Positions 8,237 to 16,655 of a stretch of DNA of 64,000 nucleotides are shown piece after piece. The stretch lies in NCBI RefSeq assembly GCF_020404745.1, contig NZ_JAIZAP010000009.1, positions 62,001 through 126,000 on the forward strand, in the 5' to 3' direction. The position numbers and the translations under genes are program-made. The DNA comes from Aquibacillus saliphilus (GTDB lineage: Bacteria > Bacillota > Bacilli > Bacillales > Amphibacillaceae). The first letter of the stretch is position 1, and every line of letters starts with the position of its first letter. The notes under the pieces were generated by a model. The model saw only the letters and a program-made list of their open reading frames with translations. It had not been told where the DNA came from and made no database searches.

Positions 8237-9382
8237 ATGTATCGTCATACGTATTGGTTATGCTTGGCTCTATTAATTGGGATATGGGGCTTTGGTTTAA
8301 GTCATCAGTTTGGGGGAATATCAGAGGTTTCTTCATTATATTGGTTAGGCAGTGCGATGTTTTTCTCCTTGTATTTCATTTTGCCACTTTTTCATAAACA
8401 GTTGATTGTTCAGATATTCGTATTGGTTAGCGCCACGTTGATCATAATGGGCGTCTTTTGGCCGATTGAGGAAACGCTAGCAAACTATTATGTTTTGTTG
8501 CTATATGCCTATCTAGCAGGAGAGGCAACGTTTCGATTACCACATCATTATGCCCTTTTTGTTGGGATTGTTATCCTAGCTAGTTTGTTACTGCCTACGA
8601 TAGTAGGAAATAGCGCCTTTACAATCGCATTTTTATTCTTTTACATAAGTATTTTGGCATTTGCTCTTTATAAATTTCATAGCTATTATCATCAATTAAC
8701 AGAATTAAAAATCCAATATCGTACGCTATTACATGAATATCGAACTGTGAAACGGAAGTCAATTTCAGGTGAAAAACTAGCAAGACAAGAGGAGCGGACA
8801 CAAATTGGTCGGGAAATTCATGATAGTGTCGGGCATAAGCTAACAAACTTGTTAATGCAATTGGAGGTAGCAAGGATACAAGCAGATGATATTTCCAAAC
8901 ACCAAATAGAATTGCTGAAACAGTTGACTACAGAAAGTCTGGAAGAAACCCGTAGAGCAGTAAAAGCGCTGAAACAAGAGGAAATTGGCGGTATTCCTGC
9001 TATTATTAGCTTAATCCGAAAGCTGGAAGCAGAAAGGTTTATTCGAATCCATTTTTCAGTAAAAAATCGTGCTTTTTCTGTTCAACTTCCTTCTGAACAA
9101 ATTATTGCGGTTTATCGTGCTATTCAAGAGGCCTTAACAAATGTGATGCGCCATAGCACCTCTAAAGAAGCATCTATATTATTCGAATCTCCTGGAGAGA
9201 GCATCTTTCGGTTTGAAGTGTCCAACTCAATCGAATCTGACTTTACCTATAGAGAAGGTTACGGATTAAGTTCTATGAAGGAACGGGTCATACAAGCAGG
9301 TGGTACGTTAGAAATTTTAGTATATAAAAATGCATTTATTTTACGTGGTACATTCCCAGTAGTTCAAAAGGAAGGGGCTTAG
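8237..9382 (+). CDS. Sensor histidine kinase, NarL-family partner (LnrJ/DesK-like)
   Basis: This is a membrane sensor kinase of about 381 residues. The N-terminal ~150 residues contain five or six closely spaced hydrophobic helices with almost no external loop, the intramembrane-sensing layout. A coiled linker is followed by HisKA_3 with GREIHDSVGHKLTNLL (phosphoacceptor His near residue 195). The HATPase_c domain shows EALTNVMRHS (N box) and YREGYGLSSMKERV (G box). ATG 8237 follows GGTGGGGGA; the in-frame codon at 8183 is rejected. It is followed two bases later by its response regulator and then by an ABC exporter. This is the order of lnrJKLMN (yfiJKLMN) of B. subtilis, where the kinase senses linearmycin-type polyenes at the membrane. 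Ligand here is unknown. Confidence 0.9.
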   Translation: MYRHTYWLCLALLIGIWGFGLSHQFGGISEVSSLYWLGSAMFFSLYFILPLFHKQLIVQIFVLVSATLIIMGVFWPIEETLANYYVLLLYAYLAGEATFRLPHHYALFVGIVILASLLLPTIVGNSAFTIAFLFFYISILAFALYKFHSYYHQLTELKIQYRTLLHEYRTVKRKSISGEKLARQEERTQIGREIHDSVGHKLTNLLMQLEVARIQADDISKHQIELLKQLTTESLEETRRAVKALKQEEIGGIPAIISLIRKLEAERFIRIHFSVKNRAFSVQLPSEQIIAVYRAIQEALTNVMRHSTSKEASILFESPGESIFRFEVSNSIESDFTYREGYGLSSMKERVIQAGGTLEILVYKNAFILRGTFPVVQKEGA

Positions 9383-9384
9383 GC

Positions 9385-10020
9385 ATGATACGAATATTAG
9401 TAGCGGAAGATCAAGCGCTTGTTGCACAAGGTCTGAAAATGATGATGGAGACGGACAAGGAGCTGCAAGTAACAGGTGAGGCGAAAAATGGAAAAGTTGC
9501 TATTGCTTTATGTGAAAAACAAGCCTTTGATATTGCTGTTTTAGATATCCGTATGCCAGAAGTCAATGGGTTAGAAGCAGCAAGAGTTATTCGAAACAGA
9601 TGGCCGCACATAAAGATTCTCATGTTAACAACGTTTAATGATGACGAATATGCGATGGAAGCGTTACGGATTGGAGCTCATGGTTATATGCTAAAGGATG
9701 CCAATGCACAGACGTTAATACAGTCAATTAAAAGCTGTTTGGCTGGGGGTATTCAACTACAAGGAGAAGTAGCTGCGAAAGTTGTTCCACGATTACTAAA
9801 TGCTGTTAAAGACCAACCGCAAATCGATTATCGTCTAACTCCGAGAGAGCTCGATATTTTAAAGCGAATTGGTGAAGGAAGAAGTAATAAAGAAATTTCA
9901 GTAGAGTTGGCGCTATCAGTAGGGACAGTGAAAAATCATATTAGTCAATTACTCGATAAACTAAATCTCCGTGATCGCACACAACTCGCCATATTTGCAA
10001 TCAGAAAACATTTTGTTTAA
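9385..10020 (+). CDS. LuxR/NarL-type response regulator (LnrK-like)
   Basis: This 211-residue regulator has a receiver domain (residues 1-~120) with acidic pocket AEDQ at 7-10, phosphoacceptor D54 in VLDIRMPEVNG, and Thr/Lys switch residues in MLTTFND and MLKDA. A C-terminal LuxR helix-turn-helix follows (LTPRELDILKRIGEGRSNKE, then VGTVKNHISQLL). It is the cognate partner of the kinase directly upstream (stop and start two bases apart). By position and homology to LnrK it probably activates the ABC exporter genes that begin 300 bases downstream. Confidence 0.93.
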   Translation: MIRILVAEDQALVAQGLKMMMETDKELQVTGEAKNGKVAIALCEKQAFDIAVLDIRMPEVNGLEAARVIRNRWPHIKILMLTTFNDDEYAMEALRIGAHGYMLKDANAQTLIQSIKSCLAGGIQLQGEVAAKVVPRLLNAVKDQPQIDYRLTPRELDILKRIGEGRSNKEISVELALSVGTVKNHISQLLDKLNLRDRTQLAIFAIRKHFV

Positions 10021-10193
10021 CAAGCGAGTCAATTTCATAATTGCAATACCAAGCCATTTTTCAACAACATATCATTGAAAAAAGGTTCAATCCAACTATA
10101 TGTTTGTTAAGATATGGCGGTAAATGGGTATTTTTGAAATGTAAAGTGAAAATTAAATGACTAAAGTCATGGTTTTTATCTTTTTATATGACG

Positions 10194-10222
10194 GGAGACA
10201 GTATTCAGACTGTCTCCTTTTT
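10194..10222 (+). terminator. Intrinsic terminator between regulator and ABC genes
   Basis: A 9-bp perfect stem (10194-10202 with 10209-10217) with a 6-nt loop is followed by TTTTT. It separates the two-component pair from the exporter genes, implying a separate promoter for the ABC operon somewhere in 10223-10310. Confidence 0.85.
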
Positions 10223-10321
10223 CTTATACTGATAAGGAAGAAAAAATTTAGTGTCCTTATAATCAAGTTTTAAAAAAAAATTCTATAAAACTATTATTCA
10301 ATCGAATGGGAGGAAAGTACA

Positions 10322-11254
10322 GTGCTGGAAACGACAAATTTAAGAAAAACGTTTAAAAAGCAAGTAGCTGTTGACGATGTTAATTTGTATTTGGAAAAAG
10401 GAGAAGCAGTTGGATTACTCGGTCCAAACGGGGCTGGTAAATCAACAACGATTTCGATGATGTCTTCACTTATTAAGCCAACAATGGGTGATGTAACTTG
10501 GCACGGCAAAAGTATTGTTGAAGATCCAAGCGTAATACGGTTACACCTAGGTGTTGTCCCGCAAGAAATAGCATTATATAAAGAGCTTACTGCCCATGAA
10601 AATTTAAAGTTTTTCGGGAAAATATATGGTCTTAAAGGGAAAAAATTAGAGAATGAAATTGCTCATGTGCTGGAAATGGTAGGATTAACGGAACGAAAAA
10701 ACGACCTTGTTAAAAATTATTCCGGTGGTATGCAACGTCGCATCAATATTGCTGTTGCCCTTTTACATGAACCTGAGGTTATTATTATGGATGAACCAAC
10801 GGTAGGGATTGATCCACAATCTCGCAACTATATTTTGGAAATGGTTCGAAGGTTAAATCATGAAAAAGGTATGACGGTTTTATATACAAGTCATTACATG
10901 GAAGAGGTCGAACGCCTCTGTGATCGAATTTATATCATGGACAACGGAAGAATAATTGCATCAGGAACAAAGCAGGAGCTAACAAGTATCCTCTCAAGTG
11001 AGGAAACAATCCTAATCGAACTAGACCGCCCGTATCCAGAGCTTACATTAGAATTAGAAAAAATCGAAGAGGTATTACGCGTGGTTGAAACCGATAAAGG
11101 AATGAAGCTGATTGTTCCTAAAAATAGTAGATTATTAGGAAAGGTTTTTCGAGTTGCAGACAAACATAAGGCACAAATGGTCAGTGTAAATGTGCAAGTG
11201 CCAACACTGGAAGATGTCTTTTTACATTTAACGGGTCGTAAATTGAGAGATTAG
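10322..11254 (+). CDS. ABC exporter ATP-binding protein (LnrL-like)
   Basis: This is the 310-residue ATPase of an ABC-2 type exporter. It has Walker A GPNGAGKST at residues 34-42, Q-loop VVPQE, signature YSGGMQRR, Walker B VIIMDEPTVGIDP and the H-switch TSHYMEE. The ~75-residue C-terminal extension is typical of drug/antibiotic exporter ATPases. The GTG start follows GGGAGGAAAG. It is the first gene of a three-gene operon with two ABC-2 permeases. The B. subtilis LnrLMN counterpart confers resistance to linearmycin-like polyene antibiotics. Confidence 0.94.
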   Translation: MLETTNLRKTFKKQVAVDDVNLYLEKGEAVGLLGPNGAGKSTTISMMSSLIKPTMGDVTWHGKSIVEDPSVIRLHLGVVPQEIALYKELTAHENLKFFGKIYGLKGKKLENEIAHVLEMVGLTERKNDLVKNYSGGMQRRINIAVALLHEPEVIIMDEPTVGIDPQSRNYILEMVRRLNHEKGMTVLYTSHYMEEVERLCDRIYIMDNGRIIASGTKQELTSILSSEETILIELDRPYPELTLELEKIEEVLRVVETDKGMKLIVPKNSRLLGKVFRVADKHKAQMVSVNVQVPTLEDVFLHLTGRKLRD

Positions 11255-11268
11255 GAGGTGACCTTGGG

Positions 11269-12552
11269 ATGTTATCTTTTTTGAAAAAGGATGTACTCGT
11301 TCTTTTGCGAGATCGAACAGAGTTAATAGTCTTATTGTTAATGCCTATTATACTAACAATTATTTTAGGATTTGCTTTAAAGGGTATGTTTGGTGGGGGA
11401 TATTCAGAATCAGCTATCGAGGTTGCTATCGTTGACGAAAATAATGCGGAGCAAGGTGTGGAGCAGTTCCTCGAAGATGTTAGTCAATTGCCAATCCCAG
11501 ATCAAGCAAAAACGGAACTAAATGAAGCAGTAATGTCAATCGAACCAAGTACAATGTTAAAAGAGGTTTTTCAGAGTGAAGACGTCAGTGAATTGTTTCA
11601 GATGCATGATTTAGACCAGGCAGCAGCAGAAGACGCGTTGGAACAAGAAGATATTGTTGCGTTCCTAATCGTCTCAGAAGACTTTACTTACCAATCACTA
11701 ACTAACATGTTACTAGAACAGGGAGAGAAAGCGGAACTTAAAGTTGTAGAAGGCACACATGAATCGTTATCAGCGGGTGTCTTTCACGATATCATAGATA
11801 ACTTTGTAAAAACGTTAAATCTGGAAACAGCAATTGCTCAAGCAGCAAAAAGAACAGATGTGTCCGCTATGACCGAGTCTGAAGTCAACAGATCTGAACT
11901 TGGTGGACAAATATCTGCAACAAACCAAGCGCCAGTTACATCAATGGAATACTACACAATTGGTATCGCAGTTATGTTTGCTCTATTTGTAGCGTCAACA
12001 ATCGCCTCAAAAGCCTATGTTGAAACTTACCAACATGTATTCGACCGAATTTTGTTATCTGGAAAACACCCATTTCTATATTTATCAGGCAAAGCACTTT
12101 CAACTGCCATCATTGTATTTGTTCAAGGAATGATTATGTTTTTGATCGCTCGATTCGTATTGCAAGCTTTTTCCGAAAAGTCATTAGATTTTTGGTTTGG
12201 AATGCTAGTAATTTTCTTCTTTTATTCCATTTGTGTTGGAGCTTTAGCTGCATTGTTAACTTCAATCACCTTAAAGTTCAAAAGCGCTGCAGTTCCTGGT
12301 ATCTTTGCAGGTGGAATTGTCATGATTCTATCGTTAGTTGGCGGTAGTTTTTTCCCAGTATCAACTATGCCCGATTTGTTTGACACACTAGGAAGCTGGA
12401 CACCAAACGGGATGACACTTAATGCTATTTTGCAATGGTCGCAAGGGTTAGGGACCGAATACCTTAAGCCATTAATAGGGCGGATGTTGGCGATGACGGT
12501 CATTATATTTGTAGTTAGCCTGTTATTCTTTTCAAAAAGGAAGGCGATTTAA
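11269..12552 (+). CDS. ABC-2 type exporter permease (LnrM-like)
   Basis: This is a 427-residue membrane protein of the ABC-2 permease family. One N-terminal transmembrane helix (residues ~20-38) is followed by a large extracytoplasmic domain of about 190 residues. A C-terminal bundle of five to six helices then starts at about residue 230 (YYTIGIAVMFALFVASTIAS). The GGSFFPVSTMPDLF segment before the last helices matches the usual ABC-2 pattern. GGAGGTG precedes the ATG, and the stop is immediately followed by the next permease start, so the two permeases are coupled. It probably forms a heterodimer with the downstream permease. Confidence 0.92.
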   Translation: MLSFLKKDVLVLLRDRTELIVLLLMPIILTIILGFALKGMFGGGYSESAIEVAIVDENNAEQGVEQFLEDVSQLPIPDQAKTELNEAVMSIEPSTMLKEVFQSEDVSELFQMHDLDQAAAEDALEQEDIVAFLIVSEDFTYQSLTNMLLEQGEKAELKVVEGTHESLSAGVFHDIIDNFVKTLNLETAIAQAAKRTDVSAMTESEVNRSELGGQISATNQAPVTSMEYYTIGIAVMFALFVASTIASKAYVETYQHVFDRILLSGKHPFLYLSGKALSTAIIVFVQGMIMFLIARFVLQAFSEKSLDFWFGMLVIFFFYSICVGALAALLTSITLKFKSAAVPGIFAGGIVMILSLVGGSFFPVSTMPDLFDTLGSWTPNGMTLNAILQWSQGLGTEYLKPLIGRMLAMTVIIFVVSLLFFSKRKAI

Positions 12553-13650
12553 ATGAGAACAATTATTTTACTTCAACTACAAAGGCTACGACGGGAACCG
12601 GGCTTAATTCTATCGATGTTCGCGATGACATTTGGATTTGTCTTCTTAATTGGTGGGTTCGGTGGTGGAGAACGGATTGACGTACCAATCTACTTTGATG
12701 CATCGGTAAATGTTGAGAAACAAGCATTATTGCTAGACGAACTAAATGAATCTGACTCCTTTTCGTTTACAGAAACCGAACCATCAACAGCAAAGAAACA
12801 GGTTGCACTCGGAGATATCCCTTATGCAGTCAAAGCAATGGATTCTAATTACCAAATGTTAATTGCAACGGATAACCTAAATCAAATGCTCGTTGATAAC
12901 TATGTTCATCAAATCTATGCTAATGAATTACGGATTCAAGAGGTAGAAGCTGGTGTTAATGACCCGGATTTTCGAGATAAGGTGGATCGTTATCTAGCAA
13001 ATGGACCGATTGCGTTAACTAGTGTCACATCAGAAGGAGGATCTGGTGGTTTTGACCTACAAAAGCAATCTTTATTTGGAATGACTCTATTTTTCTCCAT
13101 CTACACGATTATTTTCAGCTTGGGAAAATTAGCTGAAGAAAAACGAACAGGTACATGGAATCGAGTCATTTTATCACCGGTTAGTAAATGGCAAGTGTAT
13201 CTTGGCCACTTATCCTATGCATTTATGATTGGTTTTTTACAGATTTTAGTTGTTTTTATATTTTTTAATTACGTCTTTAATTACGATATAGGAAGCAATT
13301 TTCCAGCAGTTATCGTGACGGTGGCATGTTTTACATTTTCAATCGTTGCACTAGGGATGCTGATGCTTGGCCTTGTCAAAAGTTTGGAACAACTAAATGC
13401 ATTAGTACCAATTGTATCTGTCAGTATGGCAATGCTAGGCGGAGCATACTGGCCAATGGAGGCTGTTAGCAACCAGGTCATTCTAGCTATCTCAAAATTA
13501 CTCCCAATCACCTACGGAATGGAAGCATTGAAAGATATCGCTATTTACGACCAAGGCATTCTATCGTTGGCGGAACCGTTGTCGATTATGATTTTGTTCG
13601 GTGTACTATGTATGGGAATTGGAATTAACTTAATAGAAAGAAAGGTTTAG
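12553..13650 (+). CDS. ABC-2 type exporter permease (LnrN-like)
   Basis: This is a 365-residue second permease of the exporter. It has the same layout as its neighbour: an N-terminal helix (residues ~18-36), an extracytoplasmic domain to about residue 175, then six helices with AEEKRTGTWNRVILSPVSKW (coupling-helix region) and MLGGAYWPMEAVSN before the final helix. Its ATG abuts the preceding stop codon. The stop at 13648-13650 is followed after 15 bases by a long 41-bp tandem repeat, so no simple terminator is evident directly behind the operon. Confidence 0.92.
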   Translation: MRTIILLQLQRLRREPGLILSMFAMTFGFVFLIGGFGGGERIDVPIYFDASVNVEKQALLLDELNESDSFSFTETEPSTAKKQVALGDIPYAVKAMDSNYQMLIATDNLNQMLVDNYVHQIYANELRIQEVEAGVNDPDFRDKVDRYLANGPIALTSVTSEGGSGGFDLQKQSLFGMTLFFSIYTIIFSLGKLAEEKRTGTWNRVILSPVSKWQVYLGHLSYAFMIGFLQILVVFIFFNYVFNYDIGSNFPAVIVTVACFTFSIVALGMLMLGLVKSLEQLNALVPIVSVSMAMLGGAYWPMEAVSNQVILAISKLLPITYGMEALKDIAIYDQGILSLAEPLSIMILFGVLCMGIGINLIERKV

Positions 13651-13665
13651 GGAGCAGTTCCTGGA

Positions 13666-14244
13666 ATGCGCATTCTTCAGGGATTTATTCTCATTCAGCC
13701 GGAGCAATGCGCATTCGTTAGGGATTTATTCTCATTCAGCCGAAGGAATGCGCATTCGTCAGGTATTTATTCTCATTCAGCCGAAGGAATGCGCATTTCT
13801 CAGGGATTTATTCTCATTCAGCCGGAGTAATGCGCATTTCTCAGGGATTTATTCCCATTCAGCCGAAGGAATGCGCATTTCTCAGGGATTTATTCTCATT
13901 CAACCGAAGTAATGCGCATTTCTCAGGGATTTATTCTCATTCAGCCGGAGCAATGCGCATTTCTCAGGGATTTATTCCCATTCAGCCGAAGTAATGCGCA
14001 TTCGTCAGGTATTTATTCTCATTCAGCCGGAGTAATGCGCATTTCTCAGGGATTTATTCTCATCCAGCCGAAGGAATGCGCATTCGTCAGGGATTTATTC
14101 TCATTCAGCCGGAGTAATGCGCATTCTTCAGGTATTTATTCTCATTCAGCCGGAGCAATGCGCATTCGTCAGGTATTTATTCTCATCCAGCCGAAGGAAT
14201 GCCCATTCGTCAGGTATTTATTCTCATTCAGCCGGAGTAATGCG
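13666..14244. repeat. 41-bp tandem repeat, 14 full units plus a 5-base partial
   Basis: ATGCGCATT-type unit starts fall at 13666, 13707, 13748 and then every 41 bases to 14199 (which reads ATGCCCATT), with a broken unit at 14240. No insertion or deletion breaks the period. Each unit holds an AATGCGCATT palindrome (one unit mutated), then CAGG(G/T)ATTTATT(C/T), then TCATTCAGCC (or CC/AA variants), then GGAG or GAAG. Variation is limited to a few positions: CTT/CGT/TCT after the palindrome, G/T in CAGGG/CAGGT, GGAG/GAAG and the final CA/GA/TA. A long open frame (13912-14304) across it is an artefact, because 41 is not a multiple of three and the same unit is read in three frames. It is not a CRISPR: there are no spacers. 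Confidence 0.97.
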
Positions 14245-14315
14245 TGCCATTTGCTTCGAAAGAATTCAAATATAAATATAGAGTTACGTTTTGAACTTAC
14301 ATAGGTAATAAAGGA

Positions 14316-14327
14316 TGAAACGTTTCA
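14316..14327. promoter_or_regulatory. 12-bp perfect palindrome, possible operator
   Basis: TGAAACGTTTCA lies 117 bases upstream of the next gene start. It resembles a compact operator or a shortened cre box (two bases shorter than the CcpA consensus). The regulator is unknown. Confidence 0.3.
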
Positions 14328-14443
14328 AAGGGGTATTTCGTATTAAAGTATAGATTGGACTTGGAAAGAAACAAAAGTCTATAAGATACTAGTACTTTGT
14401 TCTGTATAAATTGGAAGTTTGAAGTGAAGGTGGTGCTTAGATT

Positions 14444-15004
14444 TTGAGGTTGTTGATTGATATATTATTTTTAATCGTTATTTGCTATTATCTTTACAAG
14501 TTTGTTCAAGTTTTGATTCAAATGAATAGAAAAATTATATTACCGACAACAGTAGAAGAAATTGCGGTGATTAGAAAACATCCAGAAAAACCAGTTGATT
14601 TCCCTACATATTCAAAACAAAAAGTGGGAATTATTATTTACTCGCTAATGCTTTTATTTGCATTGGGAATGCTCTTCGTTGGCTTTTTTTCAAATGAACT
14701 AGATTGGTCATTATACCTACTAATATTCCTGCCCTTAACTTATGTGTATGATCTCCTATATCAATTTGCATTTACAGAAGACGGTGTACTGTGCGGAGGT
14801 CGCTTTATACCTTGGGGCAAAATAAAATCATATTCATTTATAGCTATTGATCTCACACATAAATATTATGGCTTTTCAAAAGAGGCTAATAATGGCTATG
14901 AATTAAAAATTAAGTCAAAATTAAACACAGTTAGTTGTGTTATAACAACGGATGATATGAAAGATAGACTAGATGAAATTTTACAGGAGCATATCAAAAA
15001 ATAA
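14444..15004 (+). CDS. Membrane protein of unknown function
   Basis: This is a 186-residue protein. The first hydrophobic segment is at residues 3-25, the second at ~68-85, and a third at ~91-110. A C-terminal soluble part of about 75 residues follows, with strand-rich text such as FTEDGVLCGGRFIPWGKIKSYSF, reminiscent of the PH-like or DUF5673 domains found after small membrane anchors in Bacillota. I am not certain of the family. The TTG start has GAAGGTGGTG upstream. It stands alone between the 41-bp repeats and another small membrane gene. Confidence 0.7.
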   Translation: MRLLIDILFLIVICYYLYKFVQVLIQMNRKIILPTTVEEIAVIRKHPEKPVDFPTYSKQKVGIIIYSLMLLFALGMLFVGFFSNELDWSLYLLIFLPLTYVYDLLYQFAFTEDGVLCGGRFIPWGKIKSYSFIAIDLTHKYYGFSKEANNGYELKIKSKLNTVSCVITTDDMKDRLDEILQEHIKK

Positions 15005-15194
15005 ATTCATTTACCTAACAAAACCATTAAACATGTCATGTAAAATAACTAACAATTAAACAGCCGTAGCAGAAGAGTTAACAAGGAGAGTCACTCAGTA
15101 GAAATGTTTTACACGAAAATGGCGCAACCTGACATGTTCTTAACAAACAGCCCATTTTTAGAAAGGCATAAACTTTTAAGGGGGAAGTAATAAA

Positions 15195-15494
15195 TTGGAA
15201 TACACGCTCATAAGCATATCTTTTCTTATAGTAATCTATTTATTAGTTAAGGTGGATTCATTAGAAGGTCGTATAAAAGGTATGCAATATACATTAGCCC
15301 AATTAGTAAAACAATCGGGGATGTCTGAAAACCCAATAAATGACGATTTACGTATGCTAATAAGGGACGATAAAGATGTAAAAGCAGTTAAAAAAGCAAG
15401 AGAAACGTTAGGTCTTTCATTAATAGAAGGAAAGCAATATATTGATAAGTTAAAATTAGATAATGCTAACTTAACTCATAAAAATATAAAATGA
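15195..15494 (+). CDS. Small membrane protein with ribosomal L7/L12 C-terminal-like segment
   Basis: This is a 99-residue protein. An N-terminal hydrophobic helix (residues ~3-19) is followed by a charged, possibly coiled-coil stretch. The segment KAVKKARETLGLSLIEGKQY then closely resembles the EF-Tu/EF-G-contacting helix region of the ribosomal protein L7/L12 C-terminal domain. Similar small membrane-anchored proteins occur in Bacillaceae, but their role is not known to me. The TTG start at 15195 has AGGGGGAAG upstream. Confidence 0.7.
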   Translation: MEYTLISISFLIVIYLLVKVDSLEGRIKGMQYTLAQLVKQSGMSENPINDDLRMLIRDDKDVKAVKKARETLGLSLIEGKQYIDKLKLDNANLTHKNIK

Positions 15495-15675
15495 TTGTGA
15501 GGGACAAATTTCAAAGGGATATGTCCTTTTCCTAAGTATTTAAATCAATGTAATAGTAAATAAATTTGCAGGAAACTAACAACTTTTTTTGAATAAATGT
15601 TCCGGCATTAGCACTTACGATCTTAAATTAGCACGTATGATCATCTACAATTAAATAATCGTTATTATTTGAAAA

Positions 15676-15715
15676 TAGCCTTACTCTGCTTATAAAACAT
15701 AGCGGAGTAAGGCTA
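15676..15715 (-). terminator. Terminator of the CUT1 sugar importer operon
   Basis: 15676-15690 pairs with 15701-15715 (15 bp, one G-T wobble, 10-nt loop). On the minus strand it is followed by TTTTC. It lies about 50 bases beyond the last permease gene. Confidence 0.8.
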
Positions 15716-15765
15716 TACAGTATTCCTTAATTTTAATCGAAGTATAACAAGTATACTTTTGCCTT

Positions 15766-16638
15766 CTATTTAATTGCACCCATTGTAATACCTTGGGTAA
15801 ATGACTTTTGGAATAGTAAGAAGATCACAATCATTGGAACCGAAGCTAATGTTGCACCCGCCATCATAACACCATAATCTGTCTTATATTCGCCCTGCAT
15901 TGTTGCAACACCAAGAGGAAGTGTCATCATTTCAGTGGAACGAGTAATGACAAGCTGACTGAAATAATCATTCCAGCTTAACATAAACGTGAAAATTGCC
16001 AAAGCACCGATAGCCGGTTTAAGTAAAGGTAAAACGATGTGAATAAATGTGCGTATTTCACTACTACCATCAATTCTCGCAGCTTCTAGCAGTTCGGTTG
16101 GTATCGTTTGAGAGAATTGTTTCATTAAAAACACACCAAACGGCCAACCAATTGCAGGAAGAATTAAGCCTTTGTAAGTATCTATCCAACCAAAATCAGC
16201 TAGCATTGTAAACAAAGGAACAAGAATTACTTGTTTTGGTAATGCCATCGCTGCCACAAACATAACAAAAATAAATTTACGGCCAGGGAATCTCTTTTTA
16301 GCAAGTACAAACCCGGCTAGTGAGCTAACTAAACATACACCAATCATCTCACTACTTGCGATAAAGAAACTGTTAAAGGTCCAGCGTAAAACCGGATTAT
16401 TTAACAATGTAATCCAGTTATCAATGATAGGTTCAAGTGGAAACCATGTAGGCGGTATTGCTGTTGCAACTACTTGTGCTTTAAATGCGCCTGTAACAAT
16501 CCAATAAAATGGAAAAATAAAAAATAAAGCAGCCAAAGCCAAAATCACATTTGTTATTATTTTCGTAGGCGTTATTTTCTTTTTTTTCCTTTGTCTACTA
16601 ATTTTTACTTGTGTATTAATTTTAGGACTTGTTTTCAA
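15766..16638 (-). CDS. Carbohydrate ABC transporter permease, MalG family
   Basis: This is a 290-residue inner membrane subunit of a CUT1 sugar importer with six transmembrane segments. The coupling (EAA) motif is EAARIDGSSEIRTFIHIVLP near residues 185-205. The basic N-terminal tail (SRQRKKKKITPTK) is cytoplasmic. The TTG start has AGAGGGG upstream. It is the last gene of a three-gene operon after the solute-binding lipoprotein and the MalF-type permease. The operon has no ATPase; in Bacilli such importers usually share an MsmX-type ATPase encoded elsewhere. Confidence 0.93.
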   Translation of the reverse strand: MKTSPKINTQVKISRQRKKKKITPTKIITNVILALAALFFIFPFYWIVTGAFKAQVVATAIPPTWFPLEPIIDNWITLLNNPVLRWTFNSFFIASSEMIGVCLVSSLAGFVLAKKRFPGRKFIFVMFVAAMALPKQVILVPLFTMLADFGWIDTYKGLILPAIGWPFGVFLMKQFSQTIPTELLEAARIDGSSEIRTFIHIVLPLLKPAIGALAIFTFMLSWNDYFSQLVITRSTEMMTLPLGVATMQGEYKTDYGVMMAGATLASVPMIVIFLLFQKSFTQGITMGAIK

Positions 16639-16655
16639 GACTTTTCCCCTCTTCC

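Noticed and set aside
13666-14244. Possible CRISPR array
   Set aside because: Units are contiguous 41-bp repeats with no unique spacers and no cas genes nearby.
13912-14304. 130-codon open frame across the tandem repeat
   Set aside because: The 41-base period is read in three frames in turn, producing a repeated peptide by chance. There is no ribosome site or protein-like composition outside the repeat.
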